Source: Candidatus Zhuqueibacterota bacterium
Lineage (GTDB): Bacteria > Zhuqueibacterota > Zhuqueibacteria > Zhuqueibacterales > Zhuqueibacteraceae
DNA length: 46,753 nucleotides
Reading direction: 5' to 3'
NCBI GenBank assembly: GCA_022616415.1
Contig: JAKEEU010000326.1
Span: forward strand, 1-46,753
Part shown: piece after piece, positions 9,441 to 16,789 of the stretch
How positions within the stretch are numbered: the stretch's first letter is position 1
Layout of the letters: every line of letters begins with the position of its first letter
The notes under the pieces: model-generated
The model's database searches: none
Told to the model about the DNA's origin: nothing
What the model saw: the letters and a program-made list of their open reading frames with translations, nothing else
Translations under genes and position numbers: made by a program

Positions 9441-10028
9441 TCATTGTCCTACAAAACAACCATCTTCTTCGCGGGCCGCTTGCAAATAGGCGGAAAGGTT
9501 GCGCAACTGCTCGTGCGAACCGATAAGCTCCTGCTCGGCCTGTTTGTGCCGGAGGGTGGCGCTGAGCTGCCCGGCAATCGTGGAGAACAGCGCCACCAGA
9601 CGTTGGTCTTCGGCGCGCGCTGCGGTTGAAAAGAAAAACCGCCAGCATCTCGCCGTCCGCGAGAATCGGCACGCCGGCGGCGGTTTTCAAGCCGAGCTCT
9701 CGCACTATCGGGGCGCGCCGGAAAATATTGACAGGTTGGCTCATCAGGTCATTCACCCACTCCACTTGCTTTGAAGCCCAAACTCGTCCCGGCAGGCCCT
9801 CGTTCACTTTGAAGCTCAGCTCTTCGCTCCGCTTTCGCAATCCAGACATGAAGTGGCTGTCACCGTACCAGGCTGGGCTGCATTCCAGCCTCGTTCCGTC
9901 CACCGAGGAAACCCAGGCCTTGCCGTACTCCCAGCCGGTTAGCGTGCAGATTGCGCGCTCTCGCTGATTGATTGCAGTGACACCAACGTTTTGATTAGTC
10001 CAGCATTGGCCATTTTTTCGTAATTCAT
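9441..10028 (-). pseudogene. Broken GAF-domain sensor kinase gene
   Basis: Three frames on the minus strand join into one recognisable protein. An ATG at 10026-10028 starts MNYEKMANAGLIKTLVSLQS. A shift near 9970 leads to ERAICTLTGWEYGKAW and a GAF domain (DGTRLECSPAWYGDSHF, GLPGRVWASKQVEWVNDL, LKTAAGVPILADGEMLAVF). A further shift near 9610 leads to AEDQRLVALFSTIAGQL and a coiled coil ending LSAYLQAAREEDGCFVGQ. LSAYLQAAREE normally runs directly into the HisKA_3 phospho-acceptor region of NarL-type kinases, but here the sequence stops at 9441. The gene thus has two frameshifts and has lost its kinase core. It lies upstream of the giant kinase on the same strand. Confidence 0.8.
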
Positions 10029-10176
10029 AGGGCCGGAAATGATTTGCTTACGAATGGCTCAACCGCGAAGCTTTCTTCAAAAAGTATCAGGCTCAAATTT
10101 AGATTTATCCCAATGCAAAGCGAATTAAATATACAAAATTCTAACGCGGTTTTCAAGCAACTCTTGCCGGATTGAA

Positions 10177-10209
10177 ACAAAAAAAGCCGAGACCACAGGC
10201 CTCGGCTTT
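10177..10209 (-). terminator. Rho-independent terminator downstream of cysC
   Basis: Read on the minus strand, AAGCCGAGGCCTGTGGTCTCGGCTT folds into an 8-bp stem and is followed directly by a run of seven T. It lies about 35 nt past the cysC stop codon. Confidence 0.85.
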
Positions 10210-10243
10210 GCGAAATTTTAGAAACTATCGCACAACGGCTGGA

Positions 10244-10867
10244 TCACACCGCTGCAAGCTCCGCCGGCTGGCGCTGCTGCGTTTCATGATCGTGAGAAGT
10301 GAAAACGCCGTCGCCGCCCGCCTGTGCCGCCGGGGTGAGATAACCAAGCTCTTCGAGCTTGCGAATAATTTTCAGCGCGCTCTCGGTGGGGGTTTCCTTC
10401 TCGGTTTCGCAGATCACTTCCGGATGGTCCGGCGGTTCGTATGGATCGCTGACGCCGGTAAATTCCTTGATCTCGCCGGCCAGCGCCTTTTTGTACAAGC
10501 CTTTGACGTCGCGCTGAATGCACGTTTCGAGCGAAACTTTCACGTAAACTTCGACGAAATCGTTGATGAGCGCGCGATTCTCGTCGCGAATATTTTTATA
10601 TGGTGAGATCGCCGCGGCGATGGCAATCACGCCGTTGCGCGTCAGCAAATGGCAGACGAAGCCGATGCGCCGGATGTTGGTGTCGCGGTCTTCCTTGGAA
10701 AATCCCAAGCCTTTGCTCAAATTGGTGCGCACCACGTCACCATCGAGCACTTCCACCTTGCTGCCGTACGCCTTCAACATCGGCACGAGGTGCTCGGTGA
10801 TCGTCGACTTGCCGGCACCGGAAAGCCCGGTAAACCAAATGGTGCAGCCACGAGGGGAGTTGTTCAT
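10244..10867 (-). CDS. cysC: Adenylylsulfate (APS) kinase
   Basis: The 207-residue protein phosphorylates APS with ATP to make PAPS in the cytoplasm. The P-loop GLSGAGKST is at about residues 14-22, and the conserved DGDVVRTNL and GFSKEDRDTNIRRIGFV segments follow. AAISPY and the SDPYEPP loop also match CysC. The length is typical, with about 25 extra residues at the C-terminus. It lies downstream of sat on the same strand, separated by a 343-bp repeat-rich gap, so the two may still be co-transcribed. A terminator follows. No PAPS or APS reductase is nearby, so the fate of PAPS (assimilation or sulfation) cannot be read from this window. Confidence 0.96.
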   Translation of the reverse strand: MNNSPRGCTIWFTGLSGAGKSTITEHLVPMLKAYGSKVEVLDGDVVRTNLSKGLGFSKEDRDTNIRRIGFVCHLLTRNGVIAIAAAISPYKNIRDENRALINDFVEVYVKVSLETCIQRDVKGLYKKALAGEIKEFTGVSDPYEPPDHPEVICETEKETPTESALKIIRKLEELGYLTPAAQAGGDGVFTSHDHETQQRQPAELAAV

Positions 10868-10883
10868 GATGAAGTTCCTATGT

Positions 10884-10951
10884 TCAGTTTTAAGTGTCCA
10901 GTTATCAGTAATCAGTAATCAGTGTTCAGTGACCAGGGTTTAGTGATCAGT
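10884..10951. repeat. Degenerate CAGTAATCAGT short repeats (left arm)
   Basis: About seven copies of a 9-11 bp unit (CAGTTATCAGTAATCAG, GTTCAGTGACCAG and similar) are packed in 68 bp just upstream of cysC. The array reads as the reverse complement of the one at 11131-11214. Confidence 0.8.
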
Positions 10952-11031
10952 TTTTAATGCCCAGAGCTCAGTCGTCGGTAAACAATATCTTCTGCCAACC
11001 GATTACTTCAAGCCAGTAAGTTAAGGACGCT

Positions 11032-11100
11032 GTCATTCTGGAAGAATCTTTTTACAAAACAGCACACGGCTGCATTCTAAAAAGATTCCTGCGGAATGAC
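11032..11100. repeat. Solitary copy of the GTCAT hairpin repeat
   Basis: One 69-bp unit of the same palindromic family as at 1.9-3.0 kb. It begins GTCATTCTGGAAGAATC and ends GATTCCTGCGGAATGAC, and the ends pair better than in the array copies. The middle (AGCACACGGCTGCAT) is diverged. It sits between two inverted CAGTAATCAGT arrays in the sat-cysC gap. Confidence 0.85.
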
Positions 11101-11130
11101 AAGCGCGTTGCTTAACTTAATGACATGACC

Positions 11131-11214
11131 TGTTTACTGAATACTGTTCACTGATTACTGATTACTGATGACTGATGACTGGTGACTGATTACTGATCAC
11201 TGTTCACTGATTAC
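11131..11214. repeat. Degenerate ACTGATTACTG short repeats (right arm)
   Basis: Eight to nine copies of ACTGATTACTG-like units run up to and into the sat stop codon. They are the inverted complement of the array at 10884-10951, so the two arrays could pair across the hairpin unit between them. Confidence 0.8.
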
Positions 11215-12380
11215 TTGCCATTACGCAATCCTTTTATCAAAATCTGCACGACTTCGGGCCGGCTAAATTCCGGCGGCGGCGCTTCACCGCGGCCGAGCAA
11301 TTCACGAACTTGCGTGCCAGACAACATGACTTGCTGAGAGCCGTCGTGCGGGCAAGTTTTGCTCGTAACCACCGAGCCGCATTTTTTGCAGAAGAAGGAG
11401 TTCTCAAAATTCAGCGTCGTAATGCCGAGCTCCTCCGGCTTGAACTGCGCGAAGATTTTCTGTGCGTCGTACGTGCCGTAATATTTGCCCACGCCGGCGT
11501 GGTCGCGGCCGACGATGAAATGCGTGCAACCGTAATTCTTGCGGCACATCGCGTGGAAGATCGCCTCGCGCGGCCCGGCGTAACGCATCGCCGCCGGAAA
11601 AACGCTCAGCAGCACGCGGTTGGCGGGATAATAATCGCGCAGCAAAGCCTCGTAACTTTCCATGCGTAAATCCGCTGGAATATCGTCTTTCTTCGTCTCG
11701 CCGACCAGCGGGTGCAGCAACAGCCCGTCGACGATTTCCATGGCGCATTTTTGAATGTACTCGTGAGCGCGATGCACCGGATTGCGCGTTTGAAACCCGA
11801 CCACCTTGTTCCAGCCGCGTTCGCTGAAAAGGCGCCGGGTTTCCGCCGGATCACGGCGAAACTCCGTAAACGTCACATTGGAGGGACGATTGAGCATCCA
11901 CACCTCGCCGGCAAGACATATCTCGCCCTGGCTCATGACGCGCGTCACGCCGGGATGCGCGATTTCGGTGGTGCGATAGACTTCTTTCGCCTCACGGGTT
12001 TTGTCATATTCAAATTTTTCGGCGATTTTCATCACGCCGAGTATCGCGCCGGCAGCGCCGTTGCTTTCCACCAACGCGACCTCTTCGCCAATGCGAAGAT
12101 CATCGGCAAGATCTTTGGCAACCGGCAGGGTGATCGGCAACGACCAGACGAGGCCATTGGCGAGCCGCATATTCTGCACGACACCGTCGTAATCGGCTTT
12201 CGACATAAATCCGGTGAGCGGACTCATGGCGCCGTTGGCGATCATTTCGAGATCGGCGACGCCGACTTCGGAGAGCGGCACTTTTTTGGCATCGCGGGCG
12301 CGGCGCAAAGCCGCCTCGCGCTCCTCGCCGTGGAGAATACGATCGACCACCTTGCCGCCGTGGGGTATGCTAAGAGACAT
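11211..12380 (-). CDS. sat: Sulfate adenylyltransferase (ATP sulfurylase), homo-oligomeric type
   Basis: This 389-residue enzyme makes APS and pyrophosphate from ATP and sulfate. The active-site QTRNPVHRAHEY is near residue 197, combining the QxRN and HxxH motifs. VGRDHAGVGKYYGTYDAQ and a four-cysteine/histidine cluster (FCKKCG...KTCPHDG) that probably binds zinc follow. These features belong to the Sat/MET3 type and not to the CysDN heterodimer. It is followed by cysC on the same strand, so sulfate is activated to PAPS. No dissimilatory genes (aprAB, dsr) are in the window. Its stop codon overlaps the end of a short-repeat array. The 230 bp upstream hold no gene, only the tRNA terminator. 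Confidence 0.96.
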   Translation of the reverse strand: MSLSIPHGGKVVDRILHGEEREAALRRARDAKKVPLSEVGVADLEMIANGAMSPLTGFMSKADYDGVVQNMRLANGLVWSLPITLPVAKDLADDLRIGEEVALVESNGAAGAILGVMKIAEKFEYDKTREAKEVYRTTEIAHPGVTRVMSQGEICLAGEVWMLNRPSNVTFTEFRRDPAETRRLFSERGWNKVVGFQTRNPVHRAHEYIQKCAMEIVDGLLLHPLVGETKKDDIPADLRMESYEALLRDYYPANRVLLSVFPAAMRYAGPREAIFHAMCRKNYGCTHFIVGRDHAGVGKYYGTYDAQKIFAQFKPEELGITTLNFENSFFCKKCGSVVTSKTCPHDGSQQVMLSGTQVRELLGRGEAPPPEFSRPEVVQILIKGLRNGK

Positions 12381-12573
12381 GATTGGATGTTACCTCCATT
12401 TTATAAGTGTTGCATTTTGTTATCAGTTTTTGCTGTTGGCGCGTATAGTATATAATTTTTGAGCGACAACTTGGCCGCGTCCGGAACATACACAAGAATT
12501 ATATTTACGTGCTTTGCCAGGCTTTTGCGGGATTAAATTCCGGTTCATTCGTCAAGAAAAAGCCATATAAAAC

Positions 12574-12604
12574 AAAAAACCCAAGCCGCGAACTCGGCTT
12601 GGGT
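12574..12604 (-). terminator. Rho-independent terminator of the tRNA cluster
   Basis: On the minus strand CCCAAGCCG-AGTTCG-CGGCTTGGG forms a 9-bp perfect stem followed by six T. It ends the transcript carrying the three tRNAs. Confidence 0.88.
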
Positions 12605-12617
12605 GAAGCATATTGCG

Positions 12618-12691
12618 TGGGCCCTGTAGGACTTGAACCTACGACCAGCGGATTATGAGTCCGCCGCTCTAACCAACTGAGCTAAGGGCCC
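12618..12691 (-). tRNA. tRNA with CAT anticodon, probably tRNA-Ile2 (lysidine-modified)
   Basis: The 74-nt cloverleaf has a GGGCCCT/AGGGCCC acceptor stem, D-loop AGCTCAGTTGGTTAGAG, anticodon arm GCGGA-CTCATAA-TCCGC and T-arm GTAGGTTCAAGTCCTAC. The anticodon is CAT. The body (CTTAGCTCAGT, TTCAAGTCC) resembles Ile2 tRNAs such as E. coli IleX more than elongator Met, so reading AUA after TilS modification is the better guess. CCA is not encoded. Confidence 0.9.
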
Positions 12692-12701
12692 TCTAAAAAA
12701 C

Positions 12702-12758
12702 AAAAAGCAAACAGCAAAAAGAAAACAGCAAAATATGTTTGCTTTTTGCCGTTTGCTT
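12702..12758. repeat. Inverted repeat between tRNA genes
   Basis: AAAAAGCAAACAGCAAAAAG (12702-12721) is nearly the reverse complement of CTTTTTGCCGTTTGCTT (12742-12758). The next inter-tRNA gap (12854-12903) carries a related GCTTTTTGCC-rich stretch. Both may form hairpins that guide tRNA precursor processing. Confidence 0.65.
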
Positions 12759-12780
12759 CTTTCTTTTTGCTTTCCTTCAG

Positions 12781-12853
12781 TGCGCCTACCAGGAATCGAA
12801 CCTGGAACCTTGTGATTAAGAGTCACCTGCTCTGCCAGTTGAGCTATAGGCGC
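12781..12853 (-). tRNA. tRNA-Lys (anticodon CTT)
   Basis: A 73-nt cloverleaf: acceptor GCGCCTA/TAGGCGC, D-arm AGCTCAACTGGCAGAGC, anticodon arm GTGA-CTCTTAA-TCAC with anticodon CTT, T-arm CCAGGTTCGATTCCTGG. CCA is not encoded. It is the second gene of the three-tRNA transcript. Confidence 0.95.
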
Positions 12854-12903
12854 TTTCAGCTTGCTTTTTGCCTTTTGTTTTTTTCTTTTTGCAGTTTAAG
12901 AAG

Positions 12904-12976
12904 TGAGCCTGGGGAGAATCGAACTCCCGGCCAACGGATTAAAAGTCCGCTGCTCTACCAGCTGAGCTACAGGCTC
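12904..12976 (-). tRNA. tRNA-Lys (anticodon TTT)
   Basis: A 73-nt cloverleaf: acceptor GAGCCTG/CAGGCTC, D-arm AGCTCAGCTGGTAGAGC, anticodon arm GCGGA-CTTTTAA-TCCGT with anticodon TTT, T-arm GGGAGTTCGATTCTCCC. CCA is not encoded. It is the first gene of the cluster, only 8 nt after the KamB-like relic. Confidence 0.95.
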
Positions 12977-12984
12977 TTCAGTTT

Positions 12985-13656
12985 TCAACCGTTTTTGTTT
13001 TCGCTTGCCCGCGCGAGAATGTAAATAAACGAGCGTCTGTCATTGTCTCGAAGTCGCTGTGCCCACGAGGTGCGAAACTCGGGCCACTCAGATGCTGAAA
13101 GGACGCCGCTCTCCAACACATTAAAACCCGCCGCCTGATAGCGAGGCACTAGCACCGTTTTCAGAAACATCTCAGAGATGGAAGGCAATTCCAAACGTTC
13201 GATCTCGAAGCGATCCCGTACGGGGTCGAAGCTCATAAAAATCTTCAACTCAGCTTCTGGTGCGCAGATTCGCCGCAGGTTGCTCAACGAGTCGCAATCC
13301 CCGGCAGCGACGGTCCGGAGCAGACTTCCCCACGGAAAATTCACGTGAACTTCGCTCGCTACGCCGTTCAGCTCACAAGGCAAATCTTCAACCGCGGCCT
13401 GCACGAACAGAACATTCGCCAGCCCGCCCTTTGCCGGCTTGCGATGAATCTTTTCAGAGAGCTTGACCAACGCACTCGCATTCGCGTCGATGCCGATGAA
13501 AAATTTGTCGGGATTTTGGCGAGCGCTCAGACTGACAAAAAGCCCATCGCCGGTTCCGATATCGATAACCACGCCTTGGCGATAAGGGGAGATTAGATTT
13601 TGAAAGGCGCGTCAATCGAGTTAATAAAAGCCTTTGCCACGGATGACTTTTAACAT
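12985..13656 (-). pseudogene. KamB/NpmA-like 16S rRNA (adenine1408-N1)-methyltransferase with two in-frame stop codons
   Basis: The body (about 195 residues from 13572) matches aminoglycoside-resistance methyltransferases of the KamB type. The SAM motif is VIDIGTGDG. GIDANASAL, RKPAKGGLANVLFVQAA and VNFPWGSLLR follow, where the W before GSLLR belongs to the A1408-flipping region, and TSWAQRLRD is near the end. Family members begin with a short leader ending about 15 residues before the SAM motif. Reading on upstream in the same frame from ATG 13654-13656 gives exactly that leader (MLKVIRGKGFY, then LD, then RAFQNLISPYRQGV), interrupted by TAA at 13621-13623 and TGA at 13612-13614. A single base change each (GAA to TAA, CGA to TGA) would explain them. 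Either the gene is dead, or a shortened protein starts at GTG 13570-13572 without the conserved N-terminus. Confidence 0.85.
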
Positions 13657-13680
13657 TGGATATTCTCTACTTTCAGAGGT

Positions 13681-13941
13681 TTACTTATGATAATGATACC
13701 GACACGAAATAATGACAAGCTCTGCTGCAGACACTCTATATACCAACCGATGCTCATCATTAATACGGCGAGACCAATACCCCGCCAATTCACCTTTCAG
13801 AGGTTCTGGCTTTCCCAATCCTTTAAATGGTTCTCGTTTAGCGTCTTTGATCAGTTCATTAAGCCTTTTCAAAAGCTTGGGGGCATTCTCTTGAAACCAG
13901 AGATAGTCTTGCCAGCCTAAATCTGTGAACGCTAATTTCAT
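13681..13941 (-). CDS. yoeB: YoeB-type mRNA interferase toxin
   Basis: The 86-residue RelE/YoeB-fold toxin is expected to cut mRNA on the ribosome. MKLAFTDLGWQDYLWFQE, LKRLNELIKDAKREPFKGLGKPE, LKGELAGYWSRRI and DEHRLVYRV are diagnostic of Txe/YoeB. The catalytic Glu (KGLGKPEPLKGEL), Arg (RRI) and C-terminal His-Tyr (CRYHYHK) are present. Its ATG overlaps the antitoxin stop by 4 nt, so translation is probably coupled. Under the family model it is repressed together with the antitoxin. It looks intact, unlike the methyltransferase relic that follows it on the same strand. Confidence 0.94.
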   Translation of the reverse strand: MKLAFTDLGWQDYLWFQENAPKLLKRLNELIKDAKREPFKGLGKPEPLKGELAGYWSRRINDEHRLVYRVSAAELVIISCRYHYHK

Positions 13942-14192
13942 GTTTCAATTAGCTCTCGCTCACTTGTTTTTCCCATTTGGGCTTCTGCAATAGATTTGCG
14001 CAAATGCTCAGCATTAGCCGGATTAGACAGCAGATAAAGCGTCTCTTGCCATGAATTAAATTCACTGAGTGAGAGGAGAACCGCTTTCTCGCCGCGATCA
14101 CTGCAAATGATCGCCGGTTCCGCGTCGGCAATCACCTGCGCGATCAGATGATCTAAATTTTGCTTGGCGTCATTCAGAGTTATGGCATTCAT
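13938..14192 (-). CDS. yefM: YefM/Phd-family antitoxin
   Basis: The 84-residue antitoxin has the Phd/YefM N-terminal DNA-binding fold (MNAITLNDAKQNLDHLIAQV, then PAIICSDRGEKAVLLSLSEF) and a C-terminal helix that should wrap the toxin. It lies directly upstream of yoeB with a 4-nt overlap, the normal order for this pair. Autoregulation of the shared promoter is expected from the family. Both genes are visibly more AT-rich than aspS next door, which fits an acquired cassette. The 268 bp upstream, before aspS, contain only the long inverted repeat. Confidence 0.94.
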   Translation of the reverse strand: MNAITLNDAKQNLDHLIAQVIADAEPAIICSDRGEKAVLLSLSEFNSWQETLYLLSNPANAEHLRKSIAEAQMGKTSERELIET

Positions 14193-14312
14193 AAGAGTAG
14201 CCTAAAAATGGCTTCTTCCGTTGAAAACTTATTTGCAAAGGACAGCATTAAATATAAAAAAAATATCCGACTTAGTCAACCCCCAATTTCACAAAGATTC
14301 CTCAAAACCTTT

Positions 14313-14380
14313 CCCCAACTGATAGATGAACCACCTAACAGAAAAGGCTTTTTACAGTTGGGTTCATCTATCAGTTGGGG
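14313..14380. repeat. Perfect 20-bp inverted repeat with 28-nt loop
   Basis: CCCCAACTGATAGATGAACC (14313-14332) and its exact complement (14361-14380) flank a 28-nt loop, which holds another partial copy (CAGTTG). It lies between the convergent ends of aspS and the yefM promoter region, 80 nt past the aspS stop. There is no T-run after it in either direction, so a normal intrinsic terminator is unlikely. Confidence 0.9.
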
Positions 14381-14460
14381 CATACAAAACTTTCAGAATT
14401 TCTTTCTACCTTTTCGTAGCGTCGCAAAGACCTAATCATTAGCTGCCCATCACTAAAGCA

Positions 14461-16263
14461 TCACGCCAACTTAATCCCCAACTCCCGAAGCTGCCTTTCA
14501 TCCACTGGCGAGGGTGCGCCGTCCATGAGCGACAGCGCGGAATTGGTCTTGGGAAAAGCGATCACTTCGCGAATGCTCTTGCGTCCGGCGAACAGCATCA
14601 CCAGCCGGTCGAAGCCAAAGGCAATGCCGCCGTGCGGCGGCGCGCCGTACTCGAAAGCTTCCATTAAAAAGCCGAATTTATTTTCGGCCTCTGCATCGCT
14701 GATGCCGAGCAACTGAAACATCTTTTTCTGCAGCTCGCGCTGGTGAATACGGATGCTGCCGCCGGCGATCTCCGTGCCGTTGAGCACGAGATCATAAGCT
14801 TTGGCGCGCACTTTTTCGGGCGCCGTATCCATCAACGGAATGTCTTCGTCTTTCGGCGAAGTGAACGGATGGTGCCGCGCCATCCAACGCTTCTCTTCTG
14901 GATCGAACTCCAACAACGGAAAATCGACCACCCACAGGAGATTGTACGAATTCTCTGCAATCAGCTTTTCTTCCTGCGCCAGGCGCAAGCGCAAAGCGCC
15001 GAGCACCTGCTGCGCTTTCTCTTCTTCGTCGGCAACGAAGAGCAGCAAATCGCCGGCTTTTGCATTCAGCGCTGTATTGATCTTCCCGATCAATCCCCCA
15101 GCGAAAAATTTGGCCGTGCCGCCTTCCCAACCGCTTTCCGCAACTTTGATGGCGACCAAGCCTTTGGCGCCAAAATTAGTCGCGACTTGGGTGAGATCGT
15201 CGATTTGCTTGCGCGAATATTTCGCGCCGCCGGGCAAAGCCAGCGCCTGCACGGCTTTACCGCTCTTGGCGGTTTCGACGAAAATCTTGAACTCACTTTG
15301 TTCTGCAAAAGCGGTCACATTGCGAATTTCCAAACCGAAGCGCAAATCTGGCTTGTCGCTGCCGAAACGAGACATGGCTTCGACATAAGTGAATCGTGGC
15401 AGTGGTAGAGAAATTTTTTTATCCAAAATGTTTTGCATCATCTCGGCTACCAGCCCTTCCACCATTGCCATCACGTCGTTTTGATCGACGAAAGACATTT
15501 CGAGGTCGATCTGCGTGAACTCCGGCTGGCGGTCGGCCCGCGTGTCTTCGTCGCGAAAGCAGCGAACGATTTGAAAATATCGGTCCATGCCGGCGACCAT
15601 GAGAATTTGCTTGTACATTTGCGGGCTTTGCGGCAGCGCATAAAAGCTGCCTTTGTAAAGGCGGCTCGGCACCAAATAATCGCGCGCACCTTCCGGCGTG
15701 CTGCGCATCAAAATCGGCGTTTCAATATCGACGAAGCCGTGGCGATCCAAATAATCGCGCGTGGTTTTGTACAACCGGTGCCGAATGAGCAGATTGCGCT
15801 GCATGTCCGGCCGCCGCAAATCGAGATAGCGATATTTCAGCCGCAGTTCTTCCGCCGCTTCGATGCGGTCGCTGATCTCGAACGGCGCCGGCTTGGCCGG
15901 GTTGAGAATTTTCAATTCTTGCGCCATGATTTCAATTTCGCCGGTGGCAAGATTCTTGTTGATCATGCCGGCCGGGCGCAAGGCGACTTTGCCGCGCACC
16001 GCAATGACGTATTCGGAGCGCAGGTCTTTGGCTTTCTGGTATATTTCGCCTGCCCTGCCAAAGGCTCCAGGCAGGCCAGGGCCGGTGCCGGGATTGAAAA
16101 CGATCTGGGTTTTGCCGTAGCGGTCGCGCAAATCGACAAAAAAAACGCCGCCGTGATCGCGCCAGCTATCAACCCAACCCATGAGCGTGACTTCCGTTTC
16201 GGCGTGCTCTTTTCTTAATTCCCCACAGGTATGGCTGCGCTTCCAGTTGCTTAGTTTTTCCAA
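14461..16263 (-). CDS. aspS: Aspartyl-tRNA synthetase (bacterial type with GAD insert)
   Basis: The enzyme charges tRNA-Asp in the cytoplasm. An N-terminal OB-fold anticodon domain (TLMGWVDSWRDHGGVFFVDL) is followed by the class II core. The core has PEGARDYLVPSR, the ATP/Asp region GSFYALPQSPQMYKQ, motif 2 FRDEDTRADRQPEFTQID, the bacterial GAD insertion, and motif 3 GIAFGFDRLVMLF. I place the start at TTG 16261-16263, giving 600 residues (EKLSNWKRSHTCGEL onward), because AAGGAG lies 6 nt upstream and this is the usual AspRS length. Reading from further upstream would translate a terminator hairpin. The gene stands alone and is preceded by a promoter-like box and that hairpin. Confidence 0.95.
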   Translation of the reverse strand: MEKLSNWKRSHTCGELRKEHAETEVTLMGWVDSWRDHGGVFFVDLRDRYGKTQIVFNPGTGPGLPGAFGRAGEIYQKAKDLRSEYVIAVRGKVALRPAGMINKNLATGEIEIMAQELKILNPAKPAPFEISDRIEAAEELRLKYRYLDLRRPDMQRNLLIRHRLYKTTRDYLDRHGFVDIETPILMRSTPEGARDYLVPSRLYKGSFYALPQSPQMYKQILMVAGMDRYFQIVRCFRDEDTRADRQPEFTQIDLEMSFVDQNDVMAMVEGLVAEMMQNILDKKISLPLPRFTYVEAMSRFGSDKPDLRFGLEIRNVTAFAEQSEFKIFVETAKSGKAVQALALPGGAKYSRKQIDDLTQVATNFGAKGLVAIKVAESGWEGGTAKFFAGGLIGKINTALNAKAGDLLLFVADEEEKAQQVLGALRLRLAQEEKLIAENSYNLLWVVDFPLLEFDPEEKRWMARHHPFTSPKDEDIPLMDTAPEKVRAKAYDLVLNGTEIAGGSIRIHQRELQKKMFQLLGISDAEAENKFGFLMEAFEYGAPPHGGIAFGFDRLVMLFAGRKSIREVIAFPKTNSALSLMDGAPSPVDERQLRELGIKLA

Positions 16264-16276
16264 AGACTTCTCCTTA

Positions 16277-16318
16277 ACAAAAAAGGCCGATCTCAAATAC
16301 TTCTGTGAGATTCGGCCT
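16277..16318 (-). terminator. Terminator-like hairpin in the aspS leader (possible attenuator)
   Basis: On the minus strand AGGCCGAATCTCA and TGAGATCGGCCT pair with one bulged base around a 10-nt loop, followed by six T. The aspS ribosome site AAGGAG begins a few bases later. It lies between the likely promoter and the start codon, so a transcript to aspS must read through it. I do not see the T-box consensus. Confidence 0.7.
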
Positions 16319-16362
16319 GTTGCGGTTTTCTTCAAAATTTGCTCAGCCGACTTCCACATCAC

Positions 16363-16368
16363 ATTATA
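16363..16368 (-). promoter_or_regulatory. Likely -10 box for aspS
   Basis: A perfect TATAAT on the minus strand lies about 100 nt upstream of the aspS start codon and upstream of the leader hairpin. No good -35 hexamer at 16-18 bp is visible, so the call is tentative. Beyond the features listed, the rest of the 526-bp divergent gap (16264-16789) shows only AT-rich sequence. Confidence 0.45.
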
Positions 16369-16439
16369 AAATCGTCATTTTAGGCAAAAAAGGCAAGGAG
16401 AATTTTTACCTCGCTGTAATGGGTCAGTTACAGATGGGC

Positions 16440-16477
16440 AGCGCAGACATCTTGTCTGCAGTCTGGAAGACTGCGCT
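16440..16477. repeat. 38-bp composite palindrome (AGCGCAG...CTGCGCT)
   Basis: The outer arms AGCGCAG/CTGCGCT enclose two perfect small hairpins, GCAGACA-TCT-TGTCTGC and AGTCT-GGA-AGACT. It lies in the aspS divergent gap and is clearly a structured intergenic element of a different family from the GTCAT repeats. Confidence 0.8.
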
Positions 16478-16789
16478 ACGTTTTTCCACCAATAAGTGAG
16501 GCCTTACACCTCGCTCTTTAATAACATAAAAAAATACATGTCAAGCACAAGGCCAAAGATTTTTTGCGCCGTTGATTTTAAGCCAGGGGACAAAAGCACC
16601 CTTTGGCAATTTCAGCTTGATTTTTCAAGGAAAGTTATATACTTTTCGTCTGGCGTTTTTTGTCTCCTTTGTGCATTTGTGGTTGTGAATTATTCAGGTT
16701 GGGCGTTTTCACTTGACAAACGTCCAGCGCTCGAAGGCGCTACTAAGAACTGAATATAATCGCCACGAGGAGGGAAGTTCCAAATTATC

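Noticed and set aside
12618..12691. Initiator tRNA-Met for the CAT-anticodon tRNA
   Set aside because: The first acceptor pair is a normal G-C pair and the anticodon stem lacks the three consecutive G-C pairs of initiators; Ile2 fits best, elongator Met second.
16264..16400. T-box riboswitch upstream of aspS
   Set aside because: Although a terminator hairpin is present, I could not find the T-box consensus or a specifier stem; only the attenuator-like hairpin is reported.
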